Assembly: GCF_013317235.1 (NCBI RefSeq)
Contig: NZ_WLCM01000019.1
Span: 25,323 to 89,322, forward strand
Direction of reading: 5' to 3'
Length of the DNA stretch: 64,000 bases
From: Leisingera sp. ANG59
Lineage (GTDB): Bacteria; Pseudomonadota; Alphaproteobacteria; Rhodobacterales; Rhodobacteraceae
Shown here: positions 29,974 through 38,967 of the stretch, piece by piece
How the letters are laid out: each line of letters opens with the position of its first letter
How positions within the stretch are numbered: the stretch's first letter is position 1
Made by a program: the position numbers and the translations under genes
Notes under the pieces: generated by a model
Seen by the model: only the letters and a program-made list of their open reading frames with translations
Database searches by the model: none
Told to the model about the DNA's origin: nothing

Positions 29974-32397
29974 ATGGCAAAGAAGAAGACGTCCGCGGCC
30001 AGGCGGTTCTCACTGGCAAATCTCAGCACCAAGGTGAAAATCGTATCCGTTGCGGTGCTGCCGCTGCTGCTGGTGCTTGGGGTAGGCGTGCTGGCGGTCT
30101 TCAATCTGGGCCGGATGGAGCAATCTGCCAAGGCGGTGGACCACACCCAGGAAATCCTTACCGGATCGCAGACCCTGGCGGAGGCTGCCTCGCAAATGGA
30201 GGCCGGCCTGCGGGGCTACCTGCTGGCGGGCCGGGAGGAATACCTGGTCCCCTTTGAAGAGGGCAAGGGGCAGGTGGCTGAGACGCTTGCCAGCCTGCGC
30301 ACGCTGGCAGCGGGCGACGCTGATATGCTGGCCACCTTGGACGAGGCAGAGCAGATCCTAGCGGGCTGGCAGGAAAACGTGGCTGCCGGCGCCATCGAGC
30401 TGCGCCAGGAAATCGGCGACGCCATGACCATGAACGACATGGCCGCCGAGGTGAAGAAATCCAAGGGCCGGGTCTATTTCGAACAGTTCCGCACCGAGAT
30501 GACCAATGTGATCGAGGAGGAGGAAGTCGAACTGAATAACCGGCGCAACACCTTTATGTCGCTGGTCAATGCCGGCATTGCCGATGCGGACTACCTTAAC
30601 ACCTCGCTGCGGGCGGTGGAGCAGACCCACAAAATCATCAGCCGGGCCAAGGACCTGTTGGCCGCGGCTGTGGACATGGAAACCGGCATGCGCGGCTTCC
30701 TTCTGGCGGGCGACCGGGAGTTTCTCGATCCCTATATGGAAGGCAACGGGCGCTTCAACGAGGTGCTGGCCGACCTCCGCCTGGCGCTGGCGGACAACCT
30801 GATGCAGACAAACAGGCTGAACAAGGTGGCCAAGATCATTGACGAATGGCGCAGCGAGGTGGTGGTGCCGATGCTGCAGCTGCGCCGGGTGATCGGCAGC
30901 GCGGCCACGATGGACGACATGGCCGACCTGGTGGCCGAGGGCCGCGGCAAGGAGTACTTCGACAGCTTCCGCGCCACCATGACTGCCTTGCAGGCCGCCG
31001 GGGCTGAGGCCATGGCAAGCCGCCGCGCCGCCAACGAGGACCTAGGCGCCCAAACCCGCACCATGATCCCTGCAGCCATCGGCGGCGCCATCCTGATCGG
31101 CGGCATCCTGGCGCTTGTGATTGCCTCCGGCATTGCCTCCGGAATCCGCCGCATCGTGATGTCGATGCGCGGGCTGGCAGAGGGTAACAACGCGGTAGAG
31201 ATCCAAGGCCAGAACCGCGGCGACGAGGTTGGCGATATGGCCCGCGCGCTGGAGAAATTCCGCGATGAGCTGGTGAGGATGCAGGAGGCCGAACAGCAAA
31301 AGGCCGAGAGCAAGGACGCAGAGCTGGCCGGCGTGGTGCGCGAGCTGAGCGAGCGGCTGTCGCGCCTGGCGCATGGCGATTTGACCGTCCGCATCGCCGA
31401 GGCATTCCCTGAGGAATACGAACAGCTGCGCGCCGACTTCAATGGCTCGATCGACAATCTGAACGCCACCGTGCAGCAGGTGATCGAGGCATCTTCGAGC
31501 ATCCGCAACGGGGCCGCGGAGATCAGCCAGGCCTCTGACGACCTGTCGCACCGGACCGAGAGCCAGGCCGCGACGCTGGAGGAAACCGCGGCCGCAATCG
31601 ATGAGCTGACCGCCAGCGTGAAATCGGCAGCCGAGGGCGCCCGCAACGTGGAAAACACCGTGCGCGAGGCCCGGCAGGAGGCTGAGAGCAGCGGCGAGGT
31701 GGTGCAGGACGCGGTCGCCGCAATGAGCGGAATCGAGGCATCCTCGAACCAGATCAGCCAGATCATCAGCGTGATCGACGACATCGCCTTCCAGACCAAC
31801 CTGCTGGCGCTGAACGCCGGCGTCGAGGCCGCCCGCGCAGGCGAAGCCGGCCGCGGCTTTGCGGTGGTGGCGTCCGAGGTGCGGGCGCTGGCGCAGCGAT
31901 CCTCTGACGCAGCGATGGAGATCAAGACGCTGATCTCCGACAGCTCCCGCCAGGTGGATCAGGGCGTCGATCTGGTCGGCCGCGCAGGCCAGGCGCTGCA
32001 GTCCATCGTGGGGCGGGTCAGCCATATCTCGCAGCTGGTGTCTGAAATCGCCGAGGGTGCCGAGGAACAGTCCACCGGCCTGCATGAAATCAACACCGGC
32101 GTCACCCAGCTGGATCAGGTGACCCAGCAGAACGCGGCGATGGTGGAGGAAGCCACCGCGGCGGGCCACATGCTGAACACCGACGCGATGAAACTGGCCG
32201 AGCTGGTGGCGCGGTTCCAGGTCGATGGCAGCACGGCTGCGCCAGCAGCTCCGGCGGCGGCAGCGGACGCTCTCCCCTCTGCCCATGGCGACGAGGATTG
32301 GGGCGGCGGCGACTGGGAGGTGGAGGCCAGCCCGGCGCCGGTTGCGGTGCCTGCGGGCGATGGCAATGCCGCCCGCGATCTGTGGCAGGACTTCTGA
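29974..32397 (+). CDS. Methyl-accepting chemotaxis protein with two CHASE3-like regions
   Basis: An 807-residue receptor. One helix near residues 20-45, then a periplasmic part with two similar segments, [21 protein letters not shown] and [21 protein letters not shown], each typical of CHASE3 domains. A second helix ([24 protein letters not shown]) and tandem HAMP-like segments follow. The signalling domain ends with the conserved hairpin [43 protein letters not shown]. No che genes are adjacent. GTG at 29971 is an alternative start. Confidence 0.93.
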   Translation: MAKKKTSAARRFSLANLSTKVKIVSVAVLPLLLVLGVGVLAVFNLGRMEQSAKAVDHTQEILTGSQTLAEAASQMEAGLRGYLLAGREEYLVPFEEGKGQVAETLASLRTLAAGDADMLATLDEAEQILAGWQENVAAGAIELRQEIGDAMTMNDMAAEVKKSKGRVYFEQFRTEMTNVIEEEEVELNNRRNTFMSLVNAGIADADYLNTSLRAVEQTHKIISRAKDLLAAAVDMETGMRGFLLAGDREFLDPYMEGNGRFNEVLADLRLALADNLMQTNRLNKVAKIIDEWRSEVVVPMLQLRRVIGSAATMDDMADLVAEGRGKEYFDSFRATMTALQAAGAEAMASRRAANEDLGAQTRTMIPAAIGGAILIGGILALVIASGIASGIRRIVMSMRGLAEGNNAVEIQGQNRGDEVGDMARALEKFRDELVRMQEAEQQKAESKDAELAGVVRELSERLSRLAHGDLTVRIAEAFPEEYEQLRADFNGSIDNLNATVQQVIEASSSIRNGAAEISQASDDLSHRTESQAATLEETAAAIDELTASVKSAAEGARNVENTVREARQEAESSGEVVQDAVAAMSGIEASSNQISQIISVIDDIAFQTNLLALNAGVEAARAGEAGRGFAVVASEVRALAQRSSDAAMEIKTLISDSSRQVDQGVDLVGRAGQALQSIVGRVSHISQLVSEIAEGAEEQSTGLHEINTGVTQLDQVTQQNAAMVEEATAAGHMLNTDAMKLAELVARFQVDGSTAAPAAPAAAADALPSAHGDEDWGGGDWEVEASPAPVAVPAGDGNAARDLWQDF

Positions 32398-32416
32398 GCC
32401 TTGCCGGCAGGATGAT

Positions 32417-32450
32417 GCAAAGGGCCCTCCCGCGCGGGAGGGCCCTTTGC
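32417..32450 (+). terminator. Terminator after chemoreceptor gene
   Basis: A 34-bp perfect palindrome (half-site GCAAAGGGCCCTCCCGC) only 19 bases after the stop. Flanking runs are too short for a classic U-tail in either direction, but the hairpin is very stable. Confidence 0.75.
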
Positions 32451-32473
32451 CGCATCGGGGGCCAATTTACGGG

Positions 32474-32502
32474 GTGACAGCCCTGCGAATCTCCGCTAGC
32501 GT
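32474..32502 (+). promoter_or_regulatory. Promoter candidate for the DAHP-synthase leader
   Basis: GTGACA (32474-32479), 17 bases, TAGCGT (32497-32502), ending eight bases before the leader-peptide ATG. A transcript from here would have almost no 5' leader before that ATG. Confidence 0.4.
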
Positions 32503-32509
32503 CCGGCTC

Positions 32510-32587
32510 ATGACCCGCACCTATGCCGCATTCTGGTATTTCTTTTATCCGCGCCATATGGCGGACGGAGGGGTCAGCGCATTCTGA
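32510..32587 (+). CDS. Aromatic leader peptide (attenuator) upstream of DAHP synthase
   Basis: A 25-residue reading frame starting MTRTYAAFWYFFYPRH. Seven of the residues at positions 5 to 13 are aromatic (Y5, F8, W9, Y10, F11, F12, Y13), and another Phe is the last residue before TGA. It stands directly before a U-tailed hairpin and an aromatic-biosynthesis gene. That is the classical layout of amino-acid attenuation: ribosomes stall at the Phe/Tyr/Trp codons when charged tRNAs are scarce. Visible are the peptide, terminator and target; the mechanism is inferred. Confidence 0.78.
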   Translation: MTRTYAAFWYFFYPRHMADGGVSAF

Positions 32588-32619
32588 GTTAAGAGACCGG
32601 AAAGCACCAGGATACCACC

Positions 32620-32648
32620 AACCGCCCGCAGCCCGCAGGCGGTTTTTT
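32620..32648 (+). terminator. Attenuator terminator before DAHP synthase
   Basis: AACCGCC / GGCGGTT stem with loop CGCAGCCCGCA, followed immediately by a T-run. CCGCC here can alternatively pair with GGCGG at 32561-32565 inside the leader-peptide frame, a possible antiterminator. Confidence 0.75.
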
Positions 32649-32694
32649 CGTATCCGCCGCAGCGCCAAGGGCCTCCCGCCAAGGAAGCTGAAAC

Positions 32695-33774
32695 ATGACA
32701 CCCCAGACCGAAAACCTCCGCATCACCGGCATGCAGGAACTGATCTCTCCCGAGGACCTCGCCGCCCAAATGCCCTCGACGGCGGCAGCCACCGACACCG
32801 TGCTGGCCAGCCGCACCGCCATTCAAGACGTTCTGCACGGCCGTGACGGCCGGGTGATCGCCGTGGTCGGCCCCTGTTCGATTCATGATCCGAAGGCGGC
32901 GATGGAATACGCCGAACGGCTGTCGCCGGTCCGCGAACGGCTGGCCGGAGAGCTGGAAATCGTGATGCGGGTCTACTTCGAGAAGCCCCGCACCATCTCG
33001 GGCTGGAAGGGGCTGATTAACGATCCGGGCCTCGACGGCTCCTTCCGCATCAACGAAGGGCTCGGCCTGGCGCGCCGCCTGTGCCTGGACATCAACGCCC
33101 TGGGGCTGCCGGTCGGCACCGAGTTCCTGGACACCGCGGTGCCGCAGTACATCTCCGACTTGGTGGCCTGGGCCGCCATCGGTGCCCGCACCACCGAAAG
33201 CCAGATCCACCGCGAGATGGCCTCCGGCCTCAGCTGCCCGGTGGGCTTCAAGAACGGCACCCGCGGCAATGTGCAGATCGCGGTGGACGCGGTGCGCTCC
33301 GCCGCCCACCCGCATCATTTCATGGCGCTGGCTAAATCGGGCCGCGCCGCGATTGCGGAGACCAGCGGCAACCCGGACTGCCACCTGATCCTGCGCGGCG
33401 GCGGCGGCACCAACTATGATGCGGCTTCGGTCGATGCAGCATGCAAGCTGGCGGAAAAGGACGGTATCCGCGGCCATGTGATGATCGACGCCAGCCACGC
33501 CAACAGCGGCAAGGACCCGATGCAGCAGCCCGCGGTGCTGCGCGATGTGGCGGCGCAGATCGCGGGCGGCGACAGCCGCATCACCGGCGTGATGGTGGAA
33601 AGCCATCTGGTGGCGGGCCGTCAGGACCTGGGCAAGGGCGCGCTGACCTACGGCCAGTCCATCACCGACGGCTGCCTCGGCTGGGAGGACACCGTGGCAG
33701 AACTGGAGCATCTGGCTGCAGCCGTTGCCAAACGCCGCACGCTTGCCGCGCAGAGGGACCTGGCCGACGCATAA
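32695..33774 (+). CDS. aroG: 3-deoxy-7-phosphoheptulonate (DAHP) synthase, class I
   Basis: A 359-residue enzyme that condenses phosphoenolpyruvate and erythrose 4-phosphate, the first step of the shikimate pathway. Class I AroF/G/H-type signatures: VGPCSIHDPKAAMEYAERL (metal Cys), YFEKPRTISGWKGLINDP, ARTTESQIHREMASGLSCPVGFKNGT and HVMIDASHANSGKDP. GGAAGC lies ahead of the ATG. Probably feedback-sensitive to aromatic amino acids at the enzyme level and attenuated at transcription. Which E. coli isozyme it matches best cannot be told. Confidence 0.93.
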   Translation: MTPQTENLRITGMQELISPEDLAAQMPSTAAATDTVLASRTAIQDVLHGRDGRVIAVVGPCSIHDPKAAMEYAERLSPVRERLAGELEIVMRVYFEKPRTISGWKGLINDPGLDGSFRINEGLGLARRLCLDINALGLPVGTEFLDTAVPQYISDLVAWAAIGARTTESQIHREMASGLSCPVGFKNGTRGNVQIAVDAVRSAAHPHHFMALAKSGRAAIAETSGNPDCHLILRGGGGTNYDAASVDAACKLAEKDGIRGHVMIDASHANSGKDPMQQPAVLRDVAAQIAGGDSRITGVMVESHLVAGRQDLGKGALTYGQSITDGCLGWEDTVAELEHLAAAVAKRRTLAAQRDLADA

Positions 33775-33803
33775 AGTTGCCATCGGCGCGCGCCTTCGGC
33801 ATT

Positions 33804-33870
33804 GAGTATTTGGGCAAAGAAGAAGAGCCTGCTTAAAATTGCCTCCTCTTCTTCTTTGCGGAAAATACTC
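33804..33870. repeat. Inverted repeat with GAGTATTT...AAAGAAGAAG motif
   Basis: Left arm 33804-33827 begins GAGTATTTGGGCAAAGAAG. Right arm 33846-33870 is its near-perfect complement (GAGTATTTTCCGCAAAGAAG on the minus strand). The arms differ only by a 3-4 base segment. The same motif recurs singly at 36766. It lies after the DAHP synthase and may terminate transcription, but looks like a family of dispersed elements. Confidence 0.7.
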
Positions 33871-33890
33871 CGGGGTGAATTGGCTGTCAG

Positions 33891-33912
33891 GCCAAGAGGG
33901 GCAGCGCCCCTC
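33891..33912. repeat. GGGCAGCGCCC-core palindromic repeat
   Basis: GCCAAGAGGGGCAGCGCCC (33891-33909) is identical over 19 bases to 47721-47739. Here GAGGGGC-AGC-GCCCCTC makes a 7-bp hairpin. The rest of the gap up to degP has no gene. Confidence 0.65.
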
Positions 33913-34001
33913 CGCCCCAGCAGCGATGTGGCTTGCCTCCAGCCTTGCAATCCGGGCGCGCGCTCCGCATATCCTTCACGCAGCAACAAACGGGAGCCCC
34001 C

Positions 34002-35408
34002 ATGATCCGCCCAGCCCTGACCGCCCTTGCCCTGTGTCTTGCCCTGCCTGCGCTGGCCTTGCCCGCGGCGGCTGAAACCAAGGTGCCGCAGAGCCAGGCG
34101 GAGATTGCGCTGGGGTTTGCGCCGCTGGTCAAGGAAGCTTCTCCGGCGGTGGTCAACATCTATGCCAAGGTGGTGCGCCAGGTGCAGCAGCGCCGCCGCT
34201 CGCCGTTCATGAACGACCCGTTCTTCGATGATTTCTTCCGCGGATTCGCCAAGCCGCAGCCGCGGGTGGAGAACTCGCTGGGGTCGGGGGTGATCCTGTC
34301 CGCGGATGGTATCGTGGTCTCCAACTACCACGTTGTCGGCAGCGCCACCGAAATCCGCGTGGTGACCAATGACCGGCGCGAATACAATGCGCGGGTGATC
34401 CTGGGCGACAAGGCCAGCGACCTGGCGATCCTGCAGCTGGATGAGGCCGCGGACCTGCCCCATCTGGACCTGCGCGACAGCGATGAAGTGCAGGTGGGGG
34501 AGCTGGCGCTGGCGATCGGCAACCCGTTCGGGGTCGGGCAGACCGTCAGCAGCGGCATCATCTCGGGCCTGGCGCGCACCGGCATGGGGGCCGGCGACGG
34601 ATTTGGCTATTACATCCAGACTGACGCGCCGATCAACCCGGGCAACTCCGGCGGCGCGCTGATCGACGTCAATGGCGACCTCATCGGTATCAACACGCGC
34701 ATCCTGTCGCGCTCCGGCGGCTCCAACGGCATCGGTTTTGCGATCCCGGCCAACCTGGTCAAACAGTTCGTGGAACAGGCGAAAACCGGCGCCGAGGAAT
34801 TCCAGCGCCCTTGGGCCGGCATGGCCGGTCAACCGGTGGACGCGGACCTCGCAGCCTCGATGGGCATGGAGGTCCCGGAGGGCATGGTGGTCTCCGACCT
34901 GCACCGCGAAAGCCCCTTTGCCAAGGCAGGTTTCAAGGTGGGCGACGTGATCACCCATGTGGACGGCGAGGTGGTGAATTCGCCGTCCGAGATGGTGTTC
35001 CGGATGTCGGTCTCGGGCCTGGGCGGCACGGCGGAGATCACCCGCCTGCGCGGGGCGGAACGCGAGGCGGTCGCGGTGCCGATGATCACCGCGCCGGATC
35101 AGCCGCCCGCCAACCCGGTGCAACTGGATGAGCGGACCGCGCTGCCCGGCCTGACGGTGGCGCAGATCAATCCGCAGGTGATTGCCCGGCTCGGCCTGCC
35201 GCTGTCGGCGGAGGGCGTGGTGGTCACCGATCCCGGCCCATACGCAGGCCGCGGCGGGGTGCAGCCCGGCGATGCGCTGCTGGCGGTGAACGGCCAGCCC
35301 GTCACCAGCACCGAGGATGTTTATGCCATCCTTGCGAACAGCGGCCGCTGGATTCAGCTGGACCTCAACCGCCGCGGCCAGCGCGTCACCCTGCGGTTCC
35401 GCACCTGA
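34002..35408 (+). CDS. degP: DegP/DegQ-type periplasmic serine protease
   Basis: A 468-residue precursor. Sec signal peptide MIRPALTALALCLALPALALPAAAE, then a trypsin-like domain with the triad His (SNYHVVG), Asp (KASDLAIL) and Ser (NPGNSGGAL), then two PDZ domains (GMEVPEGMVVSDLHRESPFAKAGFKVGDVI; GVVVTDPGPYAGRGGVQPGDALLAVNGQPV). It degrades or refolds damaged envelope proteins. GGGAG precedes ATG 34002. The stop overlaps rarA by one base. Confidence 0.94.
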   Translation: MIRPALTALALCLALPALALPAAAETKVPQSQAEIALGFAPLVKEASPAVVNIYAKVVRQVQQRRRSPFMNDPFFDDFFRGFAKPQPRVENSLGSGVILSADGIVVSNYHVVGSATEIRVVTNDRREYNARVILGDKASDLAILQLDEAADLPHLDLRDSDEVQVGELALAIGNPFGVGQTVSSGIISGLARTGMGAGDGFGYYIQTDAPINPGNSGGALIDVNGDLIGINTRILSRSGGSNGIGFAIPANLVKQFVEQAKTGAEEFQRPWAGMAGQPVDADLAASMGMEVPEGMVVSDLHRESPFAKAGFKVGDVITHVDGEVVNSPSEMVFRMSVSGLGGTAEITRLRGAEREAVAVPMITAPDQPPANPVQLDERTALPGLTVAQINPQVIARLGLPLSAEGVVVTDPGPYAGRGGVQPGDALLAVNGQPVTSTEDVYAILANSGRWIQLDLNRRGQRVTLRFRT

Positions 35409-36730
35409 TGGCGGACCTGTTCGGCACCCCGGCGCCGTCGGACGGCGATGCGCAGCAGCCCAGCAAGAACCGGCCGCTGGCCGACCGGCTGCGGCCGCAG
35501 TCGCTGGCGGATGTGATCGGCCAGGAGCAGGTGCTAGGGCCGGAGGCGCCCTTGGGCGTGATGCTGGCCTCTGGCTCCTTGTCCTCGCTGATCTTCTGGG
35601 GGCCGCCCGGCGTGGGCAAGACCACCATCGCCCGGCTGCTGGCGCAGGAAACCGACCTGCATTTCGTGCAGATATCGGCGATCTTCACCGGTGTGCCGGA
35701 GCTCAGGAAGGTGTTCGAGGCCGCAAAGATCCGCCGCGAGAACGGACAGGGCACGCTGCTGTTCGTGGATGAGATCCACCGTTTCAACAAGGCCCAGCAG
35801 GACGGCTTCCTGCCGCATATGGAAGATGGCACCATCCTGCTGGTGGGGGCGACCACCGAGAACCCGTCGTTTGAGCTGAACGCCGCTGTGCTCAGCCGCT
35901 CCCAGGTGCTGGTGCTGGAGCGGCTGTCGCTGGCCGACCTCGAACGTCTCACCCAGCGCGCCGAGAAGGAGCTGGGCCGCGCCCTGCCGCTGAGCGGGGA
36001 TGCCCGCGATGCGCTGCACGAGATGGCGGATGGCGACGGGCGGGCACTCCTGAATCTCATCGAACAGGTTGCTGCCTGGAAGGTGGAGGCGCCCTTGGGG
36101 CGCGAGGCGCTCTCAAACCGGCTGATGCGCCGGGCGGCCAAGTTCGACAAGTCCGGTGACGAGCACTACAACCTGATCTCTGCCCTGCACAAATCGATCC
36201 GCGGCTCCGATCCGGATGCGGCGCTCTATTGGCTGGCGCGAATGCTGGAGGGCGGTGAGGATCCGCGGTTCCTGGCCCGGCGGCTTACGATGATGTCGAC
36301 CGAGGATATCGGCATGGCCGACCCGCAGGCCAACACGGTTTGCCTCAATGCTTGGCAGACCTACGAACGCCTTGGCAGCCCGGAGGGCGAGCTGGCGCTC
36401 GCGAATGCCGCCGTCTACCTGGCGCTGGCACCAAAATCCAACGCGGTTTATGTCGGCATCAAGGCGGCGCGGCGGCTGGCCAAGACCACCGGCAGCGCGC
36501 CGCCGCCCAAGCACATCCTGAACGCGCCGACCAAGCTGATGGCGGAGCAGGGATATGGCGACGGCTATGCCTATGACCACGATGCGGAGGACGGGTTCTC
36601 CGGCCAGAACTACTTCCCCGACGGGGTGAAGCGGCCGGTGCTGTACCAGCCGGTGGAACGGGGGTTCGAGCGCGAGCTGAAGCGGCGCACGGACTATTTT
36701 GCGAACCTCAGGCTGAAGCGGAACAAGTAA
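35408..36730 (+). CDS. rarA: Replication-associated recombination protein RarA (MgsA)
   Basis: A 440-residue AAA+ ATPase of the clamp-loader family acting at stalled replication forks. Walker A GPPGVGKTT, Walker B LLFVDEIHRF, and the C-terminal tetramerisation region (SAPPPKHILNAPTKLMAEQGYGDGYAYDHD) are intact. Translation is coupled to the protease gene (TGATG). Confidence 0.95.
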   Translation: MADLFGTPAPSDGDAQQPSKNRPLADRLRPQSLADVIGQEQVLGPEAPLGVMLASGSLSSLIFWGPPGVGKTTIARLLAQETDLHFVQISAIFTGVPELRKVFEAAKIRRENGQGTLLFVDEIHRFNKAQQDGFLPHMEDGTILLVGATTENPSFELNAAVLSRSQVLVLERLSLADLERLTQRAEKELGRALPLSGDARDALHEMADGDGRALLNLIEQVAAWKVEAPLGREALSNRLMRRAAKFDKSGDEHYNLISALHKSIRGSDPDAALYWLARMLEGGEDPRFLARRLTMMSTEDIGMADPQANTVCLNAWQTYERLGSPEGELALANAAVYLALAPKSNAVYVGIKAARRLAKTTGSAPPPKHILNAPTKLMAEQGYGDGYAYDHDAEDGFSGQNYFPDGVKRPVLYQPVERGFERELKRRTDYFANLRLKRNK

Positions 36731-36754
36731 AGCGGCTTTGCCGGCAAAGCCGCT
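36731..36754 (+). terminator. Hairpin directly after rarA
   Basis: Perfect 24-bp palindrome with half-site AGCGGCTTTGCC, starting on the base after the stop codon. No strong T-run. Confidence 0.65.
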
Positions 36755-36765
36755 GCCTCCGGCGG

Positions 36766-36787
36766 GAGTATTTGCATAAAGAAGAAG
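36766..36787. repeat. GAGTATTT...AAAGAAGAAG motif, single copy
   Basis: GAGTATTTGCATAAAGAAGA continues as AG and matches the arms of the inverted repeat at 33804-33870, again in the gap behind a gene end. Confidence 0.55.
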
Positions 36788-36875
36788 GGGCGGGAGCCTG
36801 TAACAGGCAGCCCTGCGCGCTGTGCAACACGGGCAAAACTTGACATCCTTGCCTGCGTCGGCGACAGGACGGGGG

Positions 36876-37256
36876 ATGATTTCTTCGGTTTCCATGGTGG
36901 CCCTTGGCGGCGCAATCGGGGCGGTGTGCCGCTATCTGGCCGGGCTGGGCATCATCCGGCTGCTGGGGCATCACGACTTTCCGGTGGCGGTGCTGACGGT
37001 GAATATCCTCGGCTCCTTTCTGATGGGGATGTTCGTGGTGGCGGCGGCGCTAAGGGATCTGACCTGGCTCAGCCCCCTGGTGATGACCGGGCTGATGGGC
37101 GGGTTCACCACCTTCTCGGCGTTCTCGCTGGAGACCGCCAACCTGATCGAGCGCGGCGCCTTCGGGCAGGCGGCGCTGTATGTAGCTTTGTCCGTGGGCC
37201 TGTCGGTCGGCGGTTTGTTTCTGGGCCTGATGGCCGCAAGAGGAGTGTTCGCATGA
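36876..37256 (+). CDS. crcB: Fluoride exporter CrcB/Fluc
   Basis: A 126-residue four-helix membrane protein, which works as a dual-topology dimer. Signatures GGAIGAVCRYL, FPVAVLTVNILGSFLMGMF and TGLMGGFTTFSAFSLE (Na+-binding break and Phe box) are complete. ATG 36876 follows GGACGGGGG. I see no fluoride riboswitch upstream. Overlaps rluC by four bases. Confidence 0.94.
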   Translation: MISSVSMVALGGAIGAVCRYLAGLGIIRLLGHHDFPVAVLTVNILGSFLMGMFVVAAALRDLTWLSPLVMTGLMGGFTTFSAFSLETANLIERGAFGQAALYVALSVGLSVGGLFLGLMAARGVFA

Positions 37257-38299
37257 GCGGCGTTCAGATGATTACCGTCAGCGAAGACGACAGCGGCCAG
37301 CGCATCGACCGCTGGCTGCGGCGGCTGTTTCCGCATGTGAACCAGGGCCGCATCGAGAAGATGTGCCGCAAGGGCGAGCTGCGGCTTGATGGCGGCCGGG
37401 TGAAGGCCAATACCCGCGTCGAGACGGGGCAGGTGGTGCGGGTGCCGCCGCTGGCCGAGAGTGATATGAAGCCGGCTGAGGCGCGGCCGATGCGGATTTC
37501 GGACGCCGATGCCAAGATGATCCAGGCTTGTGTGATCTACCGCGACGATGATGTGATCGTGCTGAACAAGCCTGCCGGGCTGGCGGTGCAGGGCGGCTCC
37601 GGCACCTCCAAGCATGTGGACGGGCTGGCCGAGGCGCTGAAGTTCGGGCTGGAGGAAAAACCCAAGCTGGTGCACCGGATCGACAAGGACACCTCCGGGG
37701 TGCTGGTGCTGGCGAGGAACCGCAAGGCGGCGCAGGGGCTGACCGCCGCCTTCCGCCACAAGAACACCCGCAAGATCTACTGGGCGCTGGTGGCGGGCGT
37801 GCCGACGCCGTATCTGGGCGAGATCAAGAACGGGCTGGTGAAGGCACCGGGGCATGGCAAATCCGGCGAGGGCGAGAAGATGATCAACGTGCATCCGCAC
37901 GACATCGACGATACCCCGGGTGCCAAGCGCGCGCATACGCTTTATGCCACGCTCTACCGTGTGGCCAGCCGTGCTGCCTGGGTGGCGATGGAGCCCATTA
38001 CGGGGCGCACCCACCAGCTGCGGGCGCATATGTCCGGCATGGGCCATCCGATTGCCGGTGACGGCAAATACGGCGGCTCCGGGCAGGAGAACCTGGGTGA
38101 CGGCTGGGGCGCGCAGATCGGCGGGGTGATCTCCAGGAAGCTGCACCTGCACGCGCGCCGGATGGTGTTTGAACACCCGGTGACCCGCAAGGAAATCGCC
38201 GTGGTTGCGCCGCTGCCCGACCATATGAAGGAAAGCTGGGACACTTTCGGCTGGACCGAGGACCTGGCGGCGGACGACCCGTTCGAGGATCTGAAGTGA
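37253..38299 (+). CDS. rluC: 23S rRNA pseudouridine synthase RluC-type
   Basis: A 348-residue enzyme. S4-like RNA-binding domain at 15-70 (GQRIDRWLRRLFPHVNQGRIEKMCRKGELRLDG), then the RluA-family catalytic domain with HRIDKDTSGVLVLAR (catalytic Asp) and GRTHQLRAHMSGMGHPIAGDGKYG. RluC modifies 23S positions 955/2504/2580 in E. coli; specificity here is by analogy. Starts inside crcB (ATGA) and overlaps the next gene (GTGA). Confidence 0.93.
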   Translation: MSGVQMITVSEDDSGQRIDRWLRRLFPHVNQGRIEKMCRKGELRLDGGRVKANTRVETGQVVRVPPLAESDMKPAEARPMRISDADAKMIQACVIYRDDDVIVLNKPAGLAVQGGSGTSKHVDGLAEALKFGLEEKPKLVHRIDKDTSGVLVLARNRKAAQGLTAAFRHKNTRKIYWALVAGVPTPYLGEIKNGLVKAPGHGKSGEGEKMINVHPHDIDDTPGAKRAHTLYATLYRVASRAAWVAMEPITGRTHQLRAHMSGMGHPIAGDGKYGGSGQENLGDGWGAQIGGVISRKLHLHARRMVFEHPVTRKEIAVVAPLPDHMKESWDTFGWTEDLAADDPFEDLK

Positions 38300-38964
38300 G
38301 TTCACCGTTGCGGCTGATCCTGTTTGACGTCGATGGCACCCTGGTCGACAGCCAGGGCGCGATCACCAGCGCGATGGCAGAGGCGTTTCAAGGGGTTGGC
38401 CTAGAAACACCGCCGCGCGAGGCGATCCTGTCCATCGTTGGCCTGTCGCTGCCGCTGGCGATGGCAGAGCTGGCACCGGAGCAGGATGCGCCTACGCTGG
38501 AGGCGCTGGTGGAGGGCTACAAGTCCTCCTACATGCTGGCGCGCGAGGAGGCGGGCGCGGCGCATTCGCCGCTCTATCCCGGCACGCAGGAGATGCTGGC
38601 AGAGCTCAATGAGGTGCCGGAATACCTGCTGGGGGTCGCCACCGGCAAATCCCAGCGCGGCGTTGACGCGCTGATCGCGGCGCATGGGCTGAACTGCTTC
38701 GTGACCCGGCAGGTGGCGGATCATCACCCGTCGAAACCGCATCCGTCGATGGTTCTGACCGCGATGGTGGAGACCGGGGTGGAGCGCGAAAACACCGTGA
38801 TGATCGGCGACACGCGGTTTGACATTGAAATGGGGCGCGCAGCGGGGGTCACCACCATCGCCGTGCCCTGGGGCTATCACCCGGCAGAGACATTGGGCGC
38901 CGATTACCTGATCCGTGATTTCGCGGAGCTGCGCCCGCTGCTGGCAGAGATCTGGAAGGGCTAG
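38296..38964 (+). CDS. HAD-superfamily phosphatase, Gph-like
   Basis: A 222-residue protein from GTG 38296. HAD motif I FDVDGTLVDS, motif II VATGKSQ, motif III Lys (HHPSKPHPSM) and motif IV IGDTRFDIEMGRAAG are present, with the helical cap of subclass I. Could be a phosphoglycolate phosphatase or other sugar-phosphate phosphatase. Four-base overlap with rluC. Confidence 0.85.
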   Translation: MSSPLRLILFDVDGTLVDSQGAITSAMAEAFQGVGLETPPREAILSIVGLSLPLAMAELAPEQDAPTLEALVEGYKSSYMLAREEAGAAHSPLYPGTQEMLAELNEVPEYLLGVATGKSQRGVDALIAAHGLNCFVTRQVADHHPSKPHPSMVLTAMVETGVERENTVMIGDTRFDIEMGRAAGVTTIAVPWGYHPAETLGADYLIRDFAELRPLLAEIWKG

Positions 38965-38967
38965 GAT

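Noticed and set aside
36788..36875. Fluoride riboswitch before crcB
   Set aside because: Only a small GCCTG-TAA-CAGGC hairpin is visible; the conserved crcB-motif pseudoknot sequence was not found.
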